DNA from: Diphasiastrum complanatum
Taxonomy: Eukaryota > Streptophyta > Lycopodiopsida > Lycopodiales > Lycopodiaceae
Direction of reading: 5' to 3'
NCBI GenBank assembly: GCA_029204225.1
Contig: MU831847.1
Location: forward strand, 36,672 to 100,671
Length of the DNA stretch: 64,000 nucleotides
How positions within the stretch are numbered: the stretch's first letter is position 1; every line of letters begins with the position of its first letter. The position numbers and the translations under genes were made by a program. Below are positions 19,480-33,055 of this stretch, in pieces. The notes beneath the pieces are model-generated. The model saw only the letters and a list, made by a program, of their open reading frames with translations, was not told the DNA's origin and searched no databases.

Positions 19480-22400
19480 CACTGTTAGGGTTTTTTCGGA
19501 CGAGGGGTTGGTTTCGTCAGAAAGCCCTAAAAGGGGAAGGGCCCACAATGCCCTTATGGTTGGGACCGAGGATAGCCGCTTCCAACCCTGGTGGCTCACT
19601 CGATCACTCCGTGCTCTTCCAGCCAATGGAAGTTTCCAGGCTTCCAGAAATATGGTAGAAAGAGGGTAAGTTCAGCTTCAGTAAGCTTGGTCTTGGCACA
19701 ATACTACGGTCATCCTCTCACACTACTATCAAGATTGATTCTCCTAGAATAGTACTAAAACTATGACATCCCGCATCCTTGCAAGATCCACTATTGGTAG
19801 GATAAAGGGCTCTGGCGCTCTAAGGATTTCATCCAACCGCTCTATCCCGAGCATGGATATAATTCTTTGGCGGTGGTGTATCTTCAGCCCTAGCAAGATA
19901 GTAATGATTAGATGCGAAGTACCGATGTATGGCATGTTAGGTCCTAGAAGGAGATTGGGATGCATCCCTGCCATTATGGTGTTCGGACCATACACGAATT
20001 TCAAGGACCCTAATTATTGAAAATATTTCGGACCTTTAGAAATATGACTACCTAGAGGTGAACTCGTGGCGGTGCAATCACATAGGTCTACTGTATAGCT
20101 AGGATTTTCTCCTAAGTCATAATCCTGGTCTCGATTGGTACTACTGGCTAATCCAGGTGACCGTATCGCTGATTCTCTAAGTAGAAGGGGGTGGGCTATA
20201 TCTGCGTACATGACAGAGGTGGCTTCTGTCAGATGCCAAAATCTGTCTTCTGTGAGTACGTATGCTTCGAAGTAACTATACTCCCCACAAGGGCATGGAT
20301 ATTGGTAGAGTTATGGGGTGAAAAAATAGTAGCATGGAGGTCCTCTCTGCCTTAGTTGACAGATGTCACTACGCACAGGTTGGAACTGACCCTCTTTCCC
20401 CATCATACGGGGTCCAACTCATTGTTGGTGTTATCTCACTTCTAGACCCCTACTTTGGTCTTTGAGATTAGGTCATGTGTCCGCTAAAGTTCTATGACTG
20501 TTAAGGGTACATCCATTGAAATTGTTCAAATTTTATTGGACACCCTAGACACTGTTCTTTTAAGTGGGGTAGGTCAAGTGAAATGTGGTGAGTACATTAT
20601 GCGTGCCAACCTGTTCACTGGACGGTAGCGTTTCCTAGATTTCGGGTCTAGGTGTTTCGCTAGACGGTACCAGAAATGGAGTGCATACTTTGCGACTTAA
20701 CCATGACAGCGTATTTCAGCTGTTTCCGGCGGACTACCCGCTCTGGTGTTTCACAGAGGTCGGGCCAAGTTAATACTCTCTATAAGTGACAAAAACAGAA
20801 AAATGCTTCCGAACTTGACGATTTCGTAGAGCAGTTTAACTAACAGTTCCATACTATAAAGTGTACGTTTCCAAACCTTGATACTTCAACTAGTTGGATC
20901 GCATTTATTAATTCAGCTATGAATCTCCTGGATGATATCGATAACCAAAATTTCGTAATACAAACACTTGCGTTTCTGCAATATGAAAAAGAACCCCTAC
21001 GTAAAGCAGCTAGTCATTCACGAGCTAGACGGTAGTCACATACGTTGGTTAGGTGATTTTGATAACTTCACACATTCCGAATAACCCAAGCCCTTATGTA
21101 TTTTGGCAAAAATGCTTAACACTAAACAGTACGCTATTAGCAAATACCGGACTTTAAACACATAAACTCTATGGGCTAATGTTTAAAACCAACACAATCC
21201 AATCGTTCTTTCCACCTTTCATACAGTCAACAATTCTTTAGGCATTCTAACATTGCAAATATTCCAAAAACCCTCTTGCCATGCTTATCCTGCTTTCGAC
21301 TCCTATGCATACACCCTATCACCCCCTAGTATGATTAGCGCGAGATGGAACGCCCCATTCACTACAAACCATTCTAATTAATCATCTGAGCACATGCATA
21401 CCATTAGAAACAACTACCATTAGCCGAAATTACCGTGCTGACCTCATACGCAGAACAACCGATGCCATTAGCTTTCAACAAACTTACTTCTCTAGAACAC
21501 AAGAAAAATCCGTATTTAATACGTAAATTACAATTCTTCACCACAAAAAGTTTAGAAACATCAATTCATGAAATTGGAATAGATAATTCAAGTAAGGATC
21601 ACCTCAATTTGCAGTTAGGTAGCCGGTTGTCGGTGCAACTCCATGAATGCCCCAAAATCTCGGTCACATTGCCCTTGGTGTCTGCCACTAGGTTTTATAT
21701 TGCTTTCATCGATTGGCATTATGTTACTTTGTAGACGAATTATTGCTCCTATGGCAAAACCCAATTGATGGTAACAGAAATGTGAGTGCGTGAAGTAGAA
21801 AACCGCAGATGGATATCGTCTAAAAAATGTGCTTGTTGTTGCTCTTCCAAACTGTAGAATTTCTCTGCTCCGGATATCGTTGAGTTAGCTTCTACGAAAT
21901 GTGAGTGCTTTAGAACCCACAGAGGTTCGGTGCCTCGGAAAGCAGCGATCTCGCAACATAGGATGACCGCAGACACCTCTCTCAATGATAGCGATAGACG
22001 TGCGAGACAGCGGACAACGAGCTCCACAATGTCAGAAAATTCGATCTTTCTGTCAGCGATGGACAGTCAGGGTAGCGGTGGGAGGCGGCAACCCACTACT
22101 CCGGCCACACACAGGCTGTTAGGATGATTTTCCTTCTGAAAACAGCCCTTAGTAGGCTGCAATCATTCTGGTTTTGGCCGCAGGTAGGATTTGGACTTAA
22201 AAGGTTGACTAGTAGATCACTGGCAGGTTTGCTACCACACTATTTGATCTGTTCAACAGACTGGGAAGGGCGCCCGTAGACAGGTTGTCAGGTCTTCTTT
22301 TTTCACCATAGACAGCGATCGTAGGGCGCAAACAGGGTTTTGAAGTCGCTGGCACGTTTTCTAGACTATTGACAGGTCTGTCACAGCATGATGTGACCCA

Positions 22401-24780
22401 AAAACTTTGCAAATGGCCGCAACCAGGCCTGGCAAGCTGCATGACCGCTGGAGACTGATTTTTGTGGTAGGCTGCAGTTGGAGCAGATCCAAACAGAGGT
22501 AAGAAGGTCGTAATTAGACTGTAGAGGCCGCAAACAGGCCTGTACGCAGGCTGTGGCAGGTCACAGACAACTCAAGCAGGTCGCACAGGGCTCAAATCTC
22601 TGATTTTTGGCCGCAATTGGTGCAGGGGCGTAGGCAATTCCAGCGAGCTGTTCCAAGCTCTCCACAGGTGCAGTGAGGGTACAGGGCCGCAGGCAGCAGA
22701 TTAGGGCATGAAAATGGCTTCAGCGAGGGTCTGTAGGTCTGCAACAATTTCAGTATGGTCTTCACGCATGGGCACATACAGGTCTGATATGTGCTGCGGA
22801 CGGTGATTTGGAGGTGTAATTGATCTGTTCGCAAATGGAGAGATGCAGGTCCAGTGAGGGTATTGCAGCTAGGCAGGTGCATTCCAAATGATGAACGTCC
22901 TTGTCGATGAAGGCATAGTTTCCCACCACATTGAGCCCGATTCTTTGTATCCTTCTCAGTGTTTATTGGTATTGGATTCGAGCCTCTCGACTGCGGATAC
23001 ACATACACTTTCTGAACACCCAAGGGTATCCAGGTATTCCAAGAATACAAGATAATCCACACACATAACTACAACCATTCAAACACAACCCAATCACTAC
23101 ATACGAAACAAGCGTCCAACACACATTCGAGACATTCCACCCAACACTTTACTCATGAATTTTCCAAAGCCCTAACATACACACTCGTATAATGCAATCT
23201 TAGGAGATGAATGTCATACTAACACTCAACCGTGGTAACTAACTATATCACAAAGCAACCATCTCATAATCGAATCATGCCAACAACCATATGTGCCCTT
23301 GCAAGTTAAGCATACATAAGGATTCCTAATAAGCCATCAATCACTCAACAAGCATGCCATTACAACCTTGTTTGAACAATCAATAGTGAGACCATAATGA
23401 CACAAGGAGGCTAACAACATCAATATAATCTTCTAAGAAAACAACTAATATGGGAATGGCCTCACTTCAAACACCCAATCCAGTCCACATTGGAGCTCTC
23501 AAAAACTCCTTAATAAGCATACAAGACTTCACCCTCAAGCATTCTTTCATACTAACAAGGAGTCATTCACATTCGAATCAATCCTCAAGACATTAACATT
23601 CAAACATCCTCAAACAAGTAAGCATTCAATAACTAACATTCACAACAACATGAAATTTAACCAACAAAGCTACATAACTCTAAAAAACTCATCAACTCCA
23701 AATGACTCAACCCAAATGCATTCCAACTCAAATGACTTCTAACTAATTCTCAACAAATGTAATGAAACTCTCAATGAACATGGCATTCAACTATCACATC
23801 AAACTCATCAACTCCAACTAACTCACCCAAACTCTCAACTTAGCAACTATCAACATCATCTCATTATCCAATTATATCTTAACACAAAGAGTGACCTCCT
23901 TTTATAGTAAATCCCAAGTGTTCCCCTTCAAAATGAGGCTTTGCCAATTTTCATGCCCTTCGAGGCCTTTTGTCCATTTGTCCAACACCCATTGGCAAGT
24001 ACATGAAGTGGCCTCCTTGAGGGTGTAGGGGTTGGTGCCATTTAAGGCCCCCTTCCAAAACTAGCCAATATGCCCTCTTAGTCAAACGCTAGAGAAAATA
24101 TCTTTTAGGCCCTCTAGGTCCTAAAGTCTTGTTTACATTTATTATCCAAAAGGTGGAAGTTAGGACTTTTGTCAAGCCCCTACTCCACCTAAGGTGCCCT
24201 CCATTTCCTTGGTCCTTGGTCCTTTGTTTTTTTTAGCCCTTCATTTGATTTTTCTTTTCTTTGTAGCAGGTACGGCCCGCCGGCCCTTGCCATTTGGTTT
24301 CTCAGGATTATCGACTGATTTGCGTATTTTGCCTGTTCCTCGTAGTTTGCCCAATTTTACCCGTTAGGGTTTCTGCAAGTTTTCAGTATTGCCCATAATT
24401 CATAGTTTGGTTTTTTTTCGATAAATATTTTTCTTAGATGACTCTTTGACTGGGGTTGACTTTTCTGGCATTCATAACTAGGGCTCCCACGACAACACGG
24501 TTTCCCTGAAAATGCATTAGACAACCATATATTAGTAAAAACCAACTGTACATGGTAGGATTTTAGCACGACTGTGCCGTTTATATTTACAACTGGCAAA
24601 AAAAACTGTAAAACATTATCACATGCCATTTCTAAGGCCGCAAACTTTTCTCTAGCCTCATTTAGGGGCGGGCTGGGACCCAATTCAAGGAAAATTTGTG
24701 CCGATTTTTCTCTAATAACCGGGTTTTACATGCCATTTTTTTAGTTATTGTGAGCTTAAGCTTCAATATTAGCCCGATTT
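19480..24780. other. 5.3-kb unidentified insertion-like segment
   Basis: It lies between two halves of a copia-B LTR. It begins 'tgttagggttttttcgg'. No retroviral motif was found. From about 20,400 to 19,744 on the minus strand there is a mostly open frame with two in-frame stops (about 20,315 and 20,014), including LLGPNMPYIGTSHLIITILL; I do not recognise it. Parts at 22.1-22.9 kb are rich in 'ggccgca' and 'caggt' repeats, and 23.1-23.9 kb is low-complexity CA/AT-rich. It could be a large non-coding retrotransposon derivative or a decayed transposon. Confidence 0.4.
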
Positions 24781-24789
24781 TCTGTGCGA

Positions 24790-25295
24790 AAAATATCGGC
24801 TAACAAACACTCTGCTTAGCTTACATTGGTATACAACCAAATTGATGCTCCAATGCAATTGACAATCCAACTGATGTTCAATGCAATCGATTCTCTTATC
24901 TTCAATCTGCTTATATAGATGGAAAGAGAAAGGGTTTAATCTAATCTGAGATTACAAGACCGGCTGACTAAGCACGTTCTAACGGTATTCAGATTGCCTT
25001 CAACATCATCCGTAGAGGGGTAAGTTCCCCTGGTACTTTCTTGATTTCCTTTGTACTTGGAGCGTGAAGATCCGCCACCTTTTGGTCTTCGAGTTTCTTC
25101 GCCTTCGTCTTTGCCATTGAGTCTCTTTGGGTCCACGAACATTTGATCTTCGCGTTCGGGTGTCCTTCAATCCACGAACATTTGACCTTTGTCTTCAGGT
25201 GTCCTTAAGTCCTCAAAGCTTTGGTCATAGTCGGTTAGTTCCGTTGCGTTTGTGCAAACATGAGCTTGAAAGCTAGCAAAGCTTTGTGGCTCGAA
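24790..25295 (-). repeat. copia-B 3' LTR (right part of the split LTR)
   Basis: Carries the family blocks 'gattacaagac..ggctgactaagcacgt', 'ttggtact', 'ggagcgtgaag' and ends 'gaaagctagcaaagctttg', as do the LTR ends at about 27.26 and 43.02 kb. It leads directly into the RNase H end of a copia pol gene (minus strand). Confidence 0.7.
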
Positions 25296-25300
25296 ACATT

Positions 25301-26630
25301 TTATTTCTTCAGCTCCCTCTCAAAGCGTGGTAGCTTTACGACTCCTAGAGTACTCTTCCTCTGCCTCTCGAACAATCCTTTCTCTAAGGGCTTGGTGAAG
25401 ATGTCCACCACCATTTGCTTCATTCCAATGAAGCTGGTCTTCAGTTTGTTTCTTGCGACTAGGTCCCTTATCAAATGATATTTGATTGCAATGTGTTTCG
25501 TTCTTGAGTGAAACATGAGATCCTTCGTCAAGTGTATGGCAGAAGTATTGTCCATCTACAAGATCAGAGGCTCTTTGGTGATTTCACCCAGCAGGATGAT
25601 TGAGCTATGATGGTCTACTTCTTGCTGACCCATAGAATTGATGCGCTCGATGCAATGGTACATCCTCTTAAGACACTTTTACAGCTGTCCTTGAGTGATG
25701 CCCAAATTGCATCGTTATAGGAGTGCATCTGGAATCCGACATCACGAGAGTAACAAAACCTGCAATCCTTTGTCCTCTGAAGGTACTATAGGATTCGCTT
25801 CGTGATCCTCCAATGTGTTTAGCCTAGGTTCGTGCTGAACTAGCTCATCTTGAACACAACACAAGCAATGTCGGGGCGGGTGTTATCTACTAGATACATT
25901 AGTGATCCAGTCATCCCAAAATCATCTAAGATTGTTTGGATGTACCTGGACTAATGAAGATATAGCTTTCCTTCGTCATAATCACGGTCGATTTGCAAGC
26001 CTAGATAGCATATAGCTTCTCCTAGGTCTGTTATCTCGAAATGTTTCAAGATTTCGCTCTTCACTTCGGCAATTAGCTCGTCACTTCTGCATAGTATCAA
26101 TGTGTCATCCACATACACAGCAACAATGATGATCTCCCTATCTGTGATCCATACATAAACATTGAAATCGGCTATCAGTGGCTGGAAACCCAAGGATCGC
26201 AGGGCATGGACCTTCTTCTTGTACCATTGTTGCACGGATTGTTTCAATCCGTAGATACTTCTGTGCATTTGGCAGGCATAGGTATGAAGTGATTCGCAGA
26301 TGTAACCTGGAAGTTGGTCCATATGGACTTCTTCATCTAATTTGCCATGCAAGAATGTTGTCTTCTCATTGACTATGTGAATCTTGAGATCATATGTGGC
26401 TGCATATGCAAATAGCAAACGTAGGGACACATGCTTCACGACTGGAGAGAGGACTCAATGTAGTCGATGCCATACTTTTAAGAGAATCCCTTCGCTACAA
26501 GTCTGGCTTGATGTCTCGCAACATTTCCATTCGGTCCATACTTCAGCTTGTATACCCATTTGCATTGCACTATCTTTCACCTGTCTGGTACTGGCTGCAG
26601 TGTCCATACCTCATTCTTCTTCATGGATTA
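25301..26630 (-). pseudogene. copia B2 RT and RNase H remnant
   Basis: 25301-25555 carries the RNase H end (HLTKDLMFHSRTKHIAIKYH then VVDIFTKPLEKG). 25951-26439 carries copia RT: LHGKLDEEVHMDQLPGYI, SIYGLKQSVQQWYKK and the catalytic VAVYVDDTLIL (Tyr-Val-Asp-Asp). Stops and frameshifts separate the parts. Its upstream end is cut off at about 26,630 by the LTR piece of the neighbouring copy, so integrase and gag are missing. Confidence 0.85.
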
Positions 26631-27289
26631 TATCTACAATATCATCTATTGATCCTCTTGATTTCGGACGTTGTATGACAGACCCACACAGCGAGTTGGC
26701 GTGAGAGAAACGGTGTTCTCCCATGAGTAATGTCATACTTACTAGCGGACTTCTTGGATCTATGTGGATCTTGCTTACAAAACTTGTCTCATTCGCAGAC
26801 GGACCTCTATTGTAATCTATATTTAGTGTATTTCTATCTCCTACTATGTGTATCTTATACATTAAGAGTAGCACACTAGATTAGATAGGCTAAACAATCT
26901 ATAACTAATCACGGATTACAAGAGAGGTGGGTTAGGCACGTCCTAACACTCTTCCATTGACGTCATCATAATCAGATCAGGGGTTTTTGTACTTCTTGGT
27001 ACTTGCATGATCTTCCTGATCCTTTGGAGCGTGAAGGTGGAAAAGTGTCGCAAAGATTTTCGTGTCGCTTCGAGTCATTTGACTTTCACATCGTCTAACT
27101 TTCTCCTGCTGTATCACAAAAAATTTTCTTTTGCGAACTTTTTGCATTCATGTCTCATCGTCAGCGTGTTCGCGAAGATTTTTGCTTCATGTTTTTTCGT
27201 GATGTTCGCGAACATTTTCACTTTGTGTCTTTTTGTCAGACTGAGGGCTGAAAGCTAGCAAAGCTTTGGCAATAGAAACGTTTTATTTC

Positions 27290-28400
27290 TTCAGCTCCCT
27301 CTCAAAGTGTGGTAGCTTGATGACTCCAAGACTACTTCTTCTTCCTGATCAGATCCCTTATCAAGTGATACTTGATTGTGATGTGTTTCATCCTTGAATG
27401 AAACACAGTATCCTTTGTCAGATGTATTGCAGATTGAGCCAAATGATTTCATTAGCCATCTTTGTTGCTACAACGTACTCTGCTTCGCAGGATGACTGAG
27501 CCACGATGGTCTGCTTCTTGCTGACCTAGAGAATTGCTGCTCCTGACGTGATGATGTATCCTCCTGAGACACTTTTGCAGTCATTCTTGAGAGATGCCCA
27601 ACTAGCATCACTGTAGGAAAGCATCTGGAACCCTACATCACAAGAATAACACAAACCAAAATCCTTCGTTAATTGGAGGTATTGCAAAATTCGTTTCGCA
27701 ATCTTTCAATGAGTTGATCCTAGATTTGTACAGAATTGGCTCATTCTAAACATGGCATAAGCAATGTCAGGACGTGTGTCATCTGCAAGGTACATCAGCA
27801 ATCTGATCAGCTTCTTGTATGGTGTAAGTTGCATAAACTCTCTTTCTTCTTCAGTCTTCATTCATCAGGACTGTTCCTACAAGCATGGGAGTATTTGCTC
27901 CCTTGCAACTCAACATCCCGAAATCTTCTAAGATTTTTTGGGTATATCTGGACTGATGAAGGTACAACTTACCTCCCTCATAGTCCCTGTCAATCTGTAA
28001 GCCATGATAACATTTGGCTTCTCCCAGGTCTACAATCTCAAAATGTTTCGAGATGTCATACTTCACCTCAACAATAATCTCTTCACTTTTGCAGAATATC
28101 AAAGTGTCGTCCACATACACAGTTACAATGATGATCTTCTTGTCTGTTATGCTTACATGCTGCATATGCAAACAGTAAATGTAGGGACAAATGTTTCACG
28201 ATAGGAGGGAAGGTCTCAGCATAATCAATACCATGTCTTTGAGAAAACCCCTATGCTACAAGTCTTGCTTTATACTTAGAAATATCTCCATTCGGTCCAT
28301 ACTTCAGCTTGTATACCCACTTGCATTTTATAGTCTTTCATTTATCTGGTAATGGCTGCAACATCCATACCTGATTCTTCCTCATAGATTCCATCTCCTC
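27290..28400 (-). pseudogene. copia B1 RT and RNase H
   Basis: 27851-28171 reads KKIIIVTVYVDDTLIF (Tyr-Val-Asp-Asp active site), HFEIVDLGEAKCYHGLQID and LHQSRYTQKILEDFGM, typical copia RT palm and thumb. RNase H follows in broken frames down to about 27,300. Several frameshifts and stops are present. Confidence 0.85.
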
Positions 28401-28415
28401 GTTCATGGCTTGGAT

Positions 28416-29492
28416 TCATTTGTCCTTTTCTAGACATTCAATTTCTTCTTCGAATGTTTGTGGTTCTCCATTGAATCCACAAAACTCTTCTACTATAGAA
28501 GCTGAGTTGCTTGACACAAATCTTGTTGGCGCTCTTCGTTCTCTTGTCGATCTTCTAGGAGATTCTTCTGGGACTACAATGCTCTTGCCTTTATCAGATC
28601 TTCTAGGTCCAGAACCATTTCGGTTTACAAGTACTGTAACAGTAGGCTGGCTTGCAAATCTTTCTTCATCTGATTCATCACTCGAATGAGGTGCGACTTG
28701 GACATCTTTGTCTGAGTGTTCGTCCTCTACTCCCTCTGTCACAGTTGGTAGATCATAGTATTGTCTACCAAGGACTTCATAACTAACAGGATCATCATTG
28801 GCCATTGTTTTGCTCTCATCAAATTTGACATCTCTGACTATCTTCACTATGTTCATCTCTGGCATGTAGACTCTGTAGTATGACGAATGATTGTCATATC
28901 CTACAAGATATCCATGTTCTGCTTTCTCATCAAGCTTCTTTCGAAGCTTATTAGGAACATGTGCATAAACTGCACAACCAAAGATACAAATGTAAGTCAG
29001 ATTGGGTTTCCTATCCCACCATAATTCGTGTGGTGTCGTGTGAGGAACACCAGACTTTCCTATCCTGTTCTGAATGTAAGCAGCTATAGCTACTACTTCA
29101 GCCCACAGCACTCTTGGAGCCTTTGAATAGGCCATCATGCACCTGGTAGCTTCCATTAGAGTCATGTTCTTTCTTTTTGCAACACCGTTGTGCTACGGTG
29201 TGTAAGATGCAGTTTTTTAGTGAATGATTTCACGATCATTGCAGAAGTCAGTGAATCGAATCGAGATGTATTTTCTACCTCGATCTGTTCTGATCTGTTT
29301 CACTTTAGTACCAGTGCATCTTTCTGTCCAATTCACATACTCTGTGAACTTGTCAAGTGCTTCTGATTTATTGTGAATAAAATAGACTCTGGAAAATTTA
29401 CTATAATCATCAATAAAGGTTATATAATACTTTGAATCTCCTACTGAGATCACGTTGAAAGGTCCACAGACGTCAGAATGTACAAGCTCCAT
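28416..29492 (-). pseudogene. copia B1 integrase
   Basis: 29217-29492 has the integrase core: DVCGPFNVISVGDSKYYITFIDDYS (the two Asp of the DDE triad region) and IRTDRGRKYIS. 28416-29165 continues with KAPRVLWAEVVAIAAYIQNR, PHELWWDRKP, FGCAVYAHVPNKLRKKLDEKAE and the C-terminal linker with RRSTRERRAPTR before RT. A stop or frameshift separates the two at about 29.2 kb. The third catalytic acidic residue falls near that break. Confidence 0.85.
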
Positions 29493-29518
29493 AATCTTTG
29501 TGGTTTTGTAGGAGTCTT

Positions 29519-30335
29519 TTACAAAAGGAGTACTGACATCTTACCCTTCAGACATGCATCACAAGTCATCGAACTGGTTGCATTCGAGATGCTCACCCCT
29601 GTAATTGCTCCATGATGGCTTGCTTGATATAGTGCCATTGAATTCATATGGCATAGTCTCCTGTGCCATAGAGTATATGGCGAATCATCATGAGTCTGAT
29701 GCACTTGATCTGCAGGTAGACGTACCTTCAAGTGATACAAGTTGTCTTTTCTTCTTCCTTGAGTGATAAGCGTATTGGTACTTGCATCAACAATGTTGCA
29801 TGCTTCGTCTGAGAACGTCACACGCATCCCTGCATCAGCTATTCTTGCCACTGATAGCAAGTCCTGCTGTAGTGTAGGCATGAACAGAACATCTTCGAGT
29901 CGTCTGTCTCTGCCGTTTGTGTTGAGCCACAGTGAACCAATACCATTCACTCGATGCTTCAATCCATCTCCAAGAACGATAAATCTTGATGGATTTGCAC
30001 TTCGGAAATCAGACATGATCCATCTTGATGTAACGAAGTGAGAGGTAGTTTCTGAATCAAGCATTACCTCTTGTAAGTGAGGTGTTGACACTGCACACAT
30101 GTCTGTACAGATGTAGGCTGTCGAATTCCTGTGATTCAATATTTCTTCGATCTTTGACTTCTTCTCGAATCTCAACAACAGCTTTTTCGAGTGTCATTGT
30201 AGGATCTTTTGCTAGCAGCATTCTGGTTGTCTGGAAGGATCTTGGTAAGGCTCTCAACAAATATATAAGCTGCTTCTCTGCTGACACTTCATTTTCTGCT
30301 CCAAAATTGTGTAATGATAGGAATAGATCCTTCAT
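29519..30335 (-). pseudogene. copia B1 gag end, protease and pre-integrase
   Basis: 30057-30335 is gag C-terminal (LIYLLRALPRSFQTTRMLL). 29519-30178 has a protease-like stretch (MLDSETTSHFV, where the usual Asp-Ser/Thr-Gly is Asp-Ser-Glu), VLFMPTLQQDLLSVARIADAG, and the GAG-pre-integrase motif LWHRRLCHMNSMALYQ with ACLKGKMS. The loss of Gly in the protease motif suggests decay. Confidence 0.8.
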
Positions 30336-30889
30336 CTTCCTAATGAAGGAAGTGAGGTCTTTGACATTGTTGAAGCAAAATCAAATTAATCGCAAATGAA
30401 AAACAATTCGGATGGATTTCAGATATGATTGCTGCTCACTACCGTCTAGATCATTCCTACAATCCTCCAAAATGTAGACAAACACTGCTGATCTACGTTT
30501 TAGATTAACACAACATTCAACAAAAAACTAAACCAGTGTGCGATGAGTGAATGAGATACACAAGCGATAGTAGACAGTAATTGATTCAAGATTAGACTAA
30601 GATAAGAGTGATATGTGCGTAATAGCTACAATATCATCTATTGATCCTCTTGATTTTGAGCGTTGTATGACAGACCCACATAGCGCGTTGGCGTGAGAGA
30701 AATGGTGTCCTCCCACAAGTAATGTCTCACTTACTAGCGAACTACTTGGATCTCTGTGGATGCTGCTTACAAAACTTGTCTTGCTCGCAGACGAACTTCT
30801 ATTCTGTAATCTGTATTCTATGAATTTCTATCTCCTACTGTGTATATCTTATGCATTCAGAGTAGCACACTAGATTAGATAGGCTAAAT

Positions 30890-31135
30890 ATAATGACCCT
30901 AAAGGATTTCTCCTAAGATGAGGATAGGAAAGAAGAGACTATGGAGCCAAACCGCCCAACCAATCCTAGATCAAACCTGGATCTAGCCCCCAAGCCATGC
31001 CATGTGAAGCAAGAGGAGAAGAGAGAACCTGATAACCTCAACCCAATATGTCGACGGGAGAATCCCCACCTCATTATATAAAGAGTAGAGTCATGTGCAT
31101 GAAACCATGCAACCCCCATGGAGGTCAACTATAAA
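30890..31135 (-). repeat. gypsy-2 LTR fragment, inverted
   Basis: The reverse complement matches the end of the long LTR at about 46,220-46,360, including 'ttgggggctagatccagg' and 'ggtttggctccatagtc'. Internal coding sequence of that element is absent here. Confidence 0.75.
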
Positions 31136-31560
31136 TAGGTCTCATCTCTTCATGCAGTCCTCCTGCCTATATCCGTCACACAAACATGCAATGCAATACT
31201 CCATATGTCTCAATTAAGTGTCTGGGTCCTCTCAAGGTAATCAGTCACAAATAAGCCTTGACATGGAATTAAATCACGGCGTTGATAATCCCTTCTATTG
31301 ATTTTGAGCAATACAATTGATTATAACTCTAGTTTAAGAGTGTGAGCTTTTGTCCAAGCTGGTTCATCATAGATGAGTAGTCTCAAATGAAAACAAGCCT
31401 TTAAGGCAATTAATGACAATGATTCATGTTTGATCAAGTTCTATTAGCGTTTGTAATCCACAAGTGAAGTGGCCAAGGTGGTTCCTCAAGCTTACAGAGA
31501 ACCAAGAAGCTCCTGAGACTAGTGATCAAGGGGGAGCTAGAAATTTAAGGTCAAGACAAG
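31136..31560. other. unassigned stretch before copia RT
   Basis: No gene or repeat recognised. The last part (about 31,440-31,560) may be the decayed integrase-RT linker of the copia element that follows, since it ends in 'caagggggagctag'. Confidence 0.3.
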
Positions 31561-31566
31561 TAAATT

Positions 31567-33055
31567 ATGCACTTATGTCCAGTTTCATTGTTGAGAAAGA
31601 ACCAGTTAGTTTTCAAGAAGCTGCTAGTAAATGATACTTGGGAATTAGTACCTCCTAAAGATGGAAGGAAAGCAATCGGGAGAAAATGGGTCTACAAAGC
31701 TAAGTATGGATCCGATGGCAAACTTCAAAGAAGGAAGGCCAGGTTAGTAGCCAAGGGATATGCACAAGAAGCGGGTATAGACTATGACGAGACTTTTGCA
31801 CCGGTAGCGAAAATGATAACTATTAAGCTCATTATAGCTATTGCTTCTAGTTATGGTTGGTCATTATTTCAATGTGATGTAAATAGTGCATATTTGAATG
31901 GTTATGTTGATGAGGAGATCTACATCACACAACCTAAGGGCTTTGTTTTAAAAGGTAAGGAGAGACATTGGTGAAGGTTGAATAAAGCATTATATGGTTT
32001 GAAGCAATCCGCAAGAGCATGGTATACTTGGATTGACACTTTTCTTATTACACAACTTGGTTTCCATAGATGTGAAAGTGATTCTAATCTTTATGTGTTG
32101 AAGCTGGATAAGAATTTCATGTACGTCGTAGTATATGTCGATGACATAATCATAACAGGAAGCAATGTGAAGCTTATTGAGGATGTAAAGAGAAGCTTAG
32201 CCAAGGAGTTTGAAATCAAGGATCTTGGTGAACTTCATTATTGCTTGGGAATTGAGGTATGGTGAAGTGATGATTCTTATCTATTGAGTCAAGCAAAGTA
32301 TGCATATGGCATTTTGGAACGCTTTCATATGTTGGATAGTAAGCCAGTGGCGACTCCCATGGAGCTGAACATGAAGATAACCAGAGCCTTAGATGAAGAG
32401 AAAGTTGATGCTACTTTATTCCATTCTTTGGTGGGTTCACTTATTTATTTGACAGTTACTAGACCTGACATTACTTATGCAGTTAGCATGGTAAGCCAAT
32501 TCGTGGCCGATACGTCGCATTAGAAAGCCGCAAAAAGAATTTGCGCTACATACAGGGTACTTTTAATTTTGGAGTGCAATATAGGTTTGGTGATGATGCT
32601 AATCTCACAAGGTATTGTGATTCAGATTGGGGCAGCGATGTTGAAACTAGAAGATCAATTTCAAGTTATGTTTTTATGCTTGGAACCAATGTAATATCAT
32701 GGAAGTCCAAGAAGCAGCCCACCGTCTCACTTTCTTCTTCAGAGGTAGAATATATTTCTGCAAAGTTTGTTGTTTGTGAAGCTATCTAGATACATCACAT
32801 GCTTAGTATATTAACTATTATGCAGGACTATCCTACTGTGTTGTATTGTGATAATATTAGCTACATTTGTATGGCTAAGAATCTTGTTTTTCATGCACAC
32901 ACAAAGCACACTGAAATATAGTACCACTTTGTGCAAGAGAAAGTGTTAAGTAAGGAAATCGACATAGTCTATTGTTCTATAGAAGAACAATTAGCAAATA
33001 TATTTATGAAGCCTCTTGCACGAGGAAAGTTTGAAAAGTTTAGAGACTTATGAGT
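31567..33055 (+). pseudogene. copia D RT and RNase H, four or more stops
   Basis: 31567-31974: RT start with [38 protein letters not shown] and CDVNSAYLNGYVDEEIY. A stop follows, then 31978-32265: ALYGLKQSARAWY and VVVYVDDIIITGS (Tyr-Val-Asp-Asp). 32284-32523: SLVGSLIYLTVTRPDITYAVS. 32541-33055: RNase H with RYCDSDWGSDVETRRS, VSLSSSEVEY, CDNISYICMAKN and ANIFMKPLARGKFE. Each block is cut by a stop or frameshift. Sequence homologous to the LTR at 52,945 follows it. Confidence 0.9.

Larger units (their letters stand above)
26635..30895 (-). mobile_element. copia B1, degraded element with truncated LTRs
   Basis: Partial LTRs at about 26,640-27,270 and 30,390-30,895 share 'gttgtatgacagaccca', 'ggcgtgagagaaa', 'ctatctcctact' and 'agtagcacactagattag'. 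Between them, on the minus strand, lie RNase H, RT, integrase, protease and part of gag in normal order. The 5' junction near 30,370 joins gag directly to the middle of the LTR, so the PBS and start of gag are deleted. Confidence 0.85.

Noticed and set aside
19744-20420. Possible organelle-derived gene on the minus strand
   Set aside because: Hydrophobic patches suggested a mitochondrial gene, but no motif fits one; kept only as an unidentified broken frame.
22592-23062. 156-codon minus-strand frame
   Set aside because: Cys- and Pro-rich translation of a repeat-rich GC stretch; no domain and no support from neighbours.
30082-30399. Plus-strand frame with a Ser-rich start
   Set aside because: Antisense of the copia B1 gag, which has clear gag motifs.
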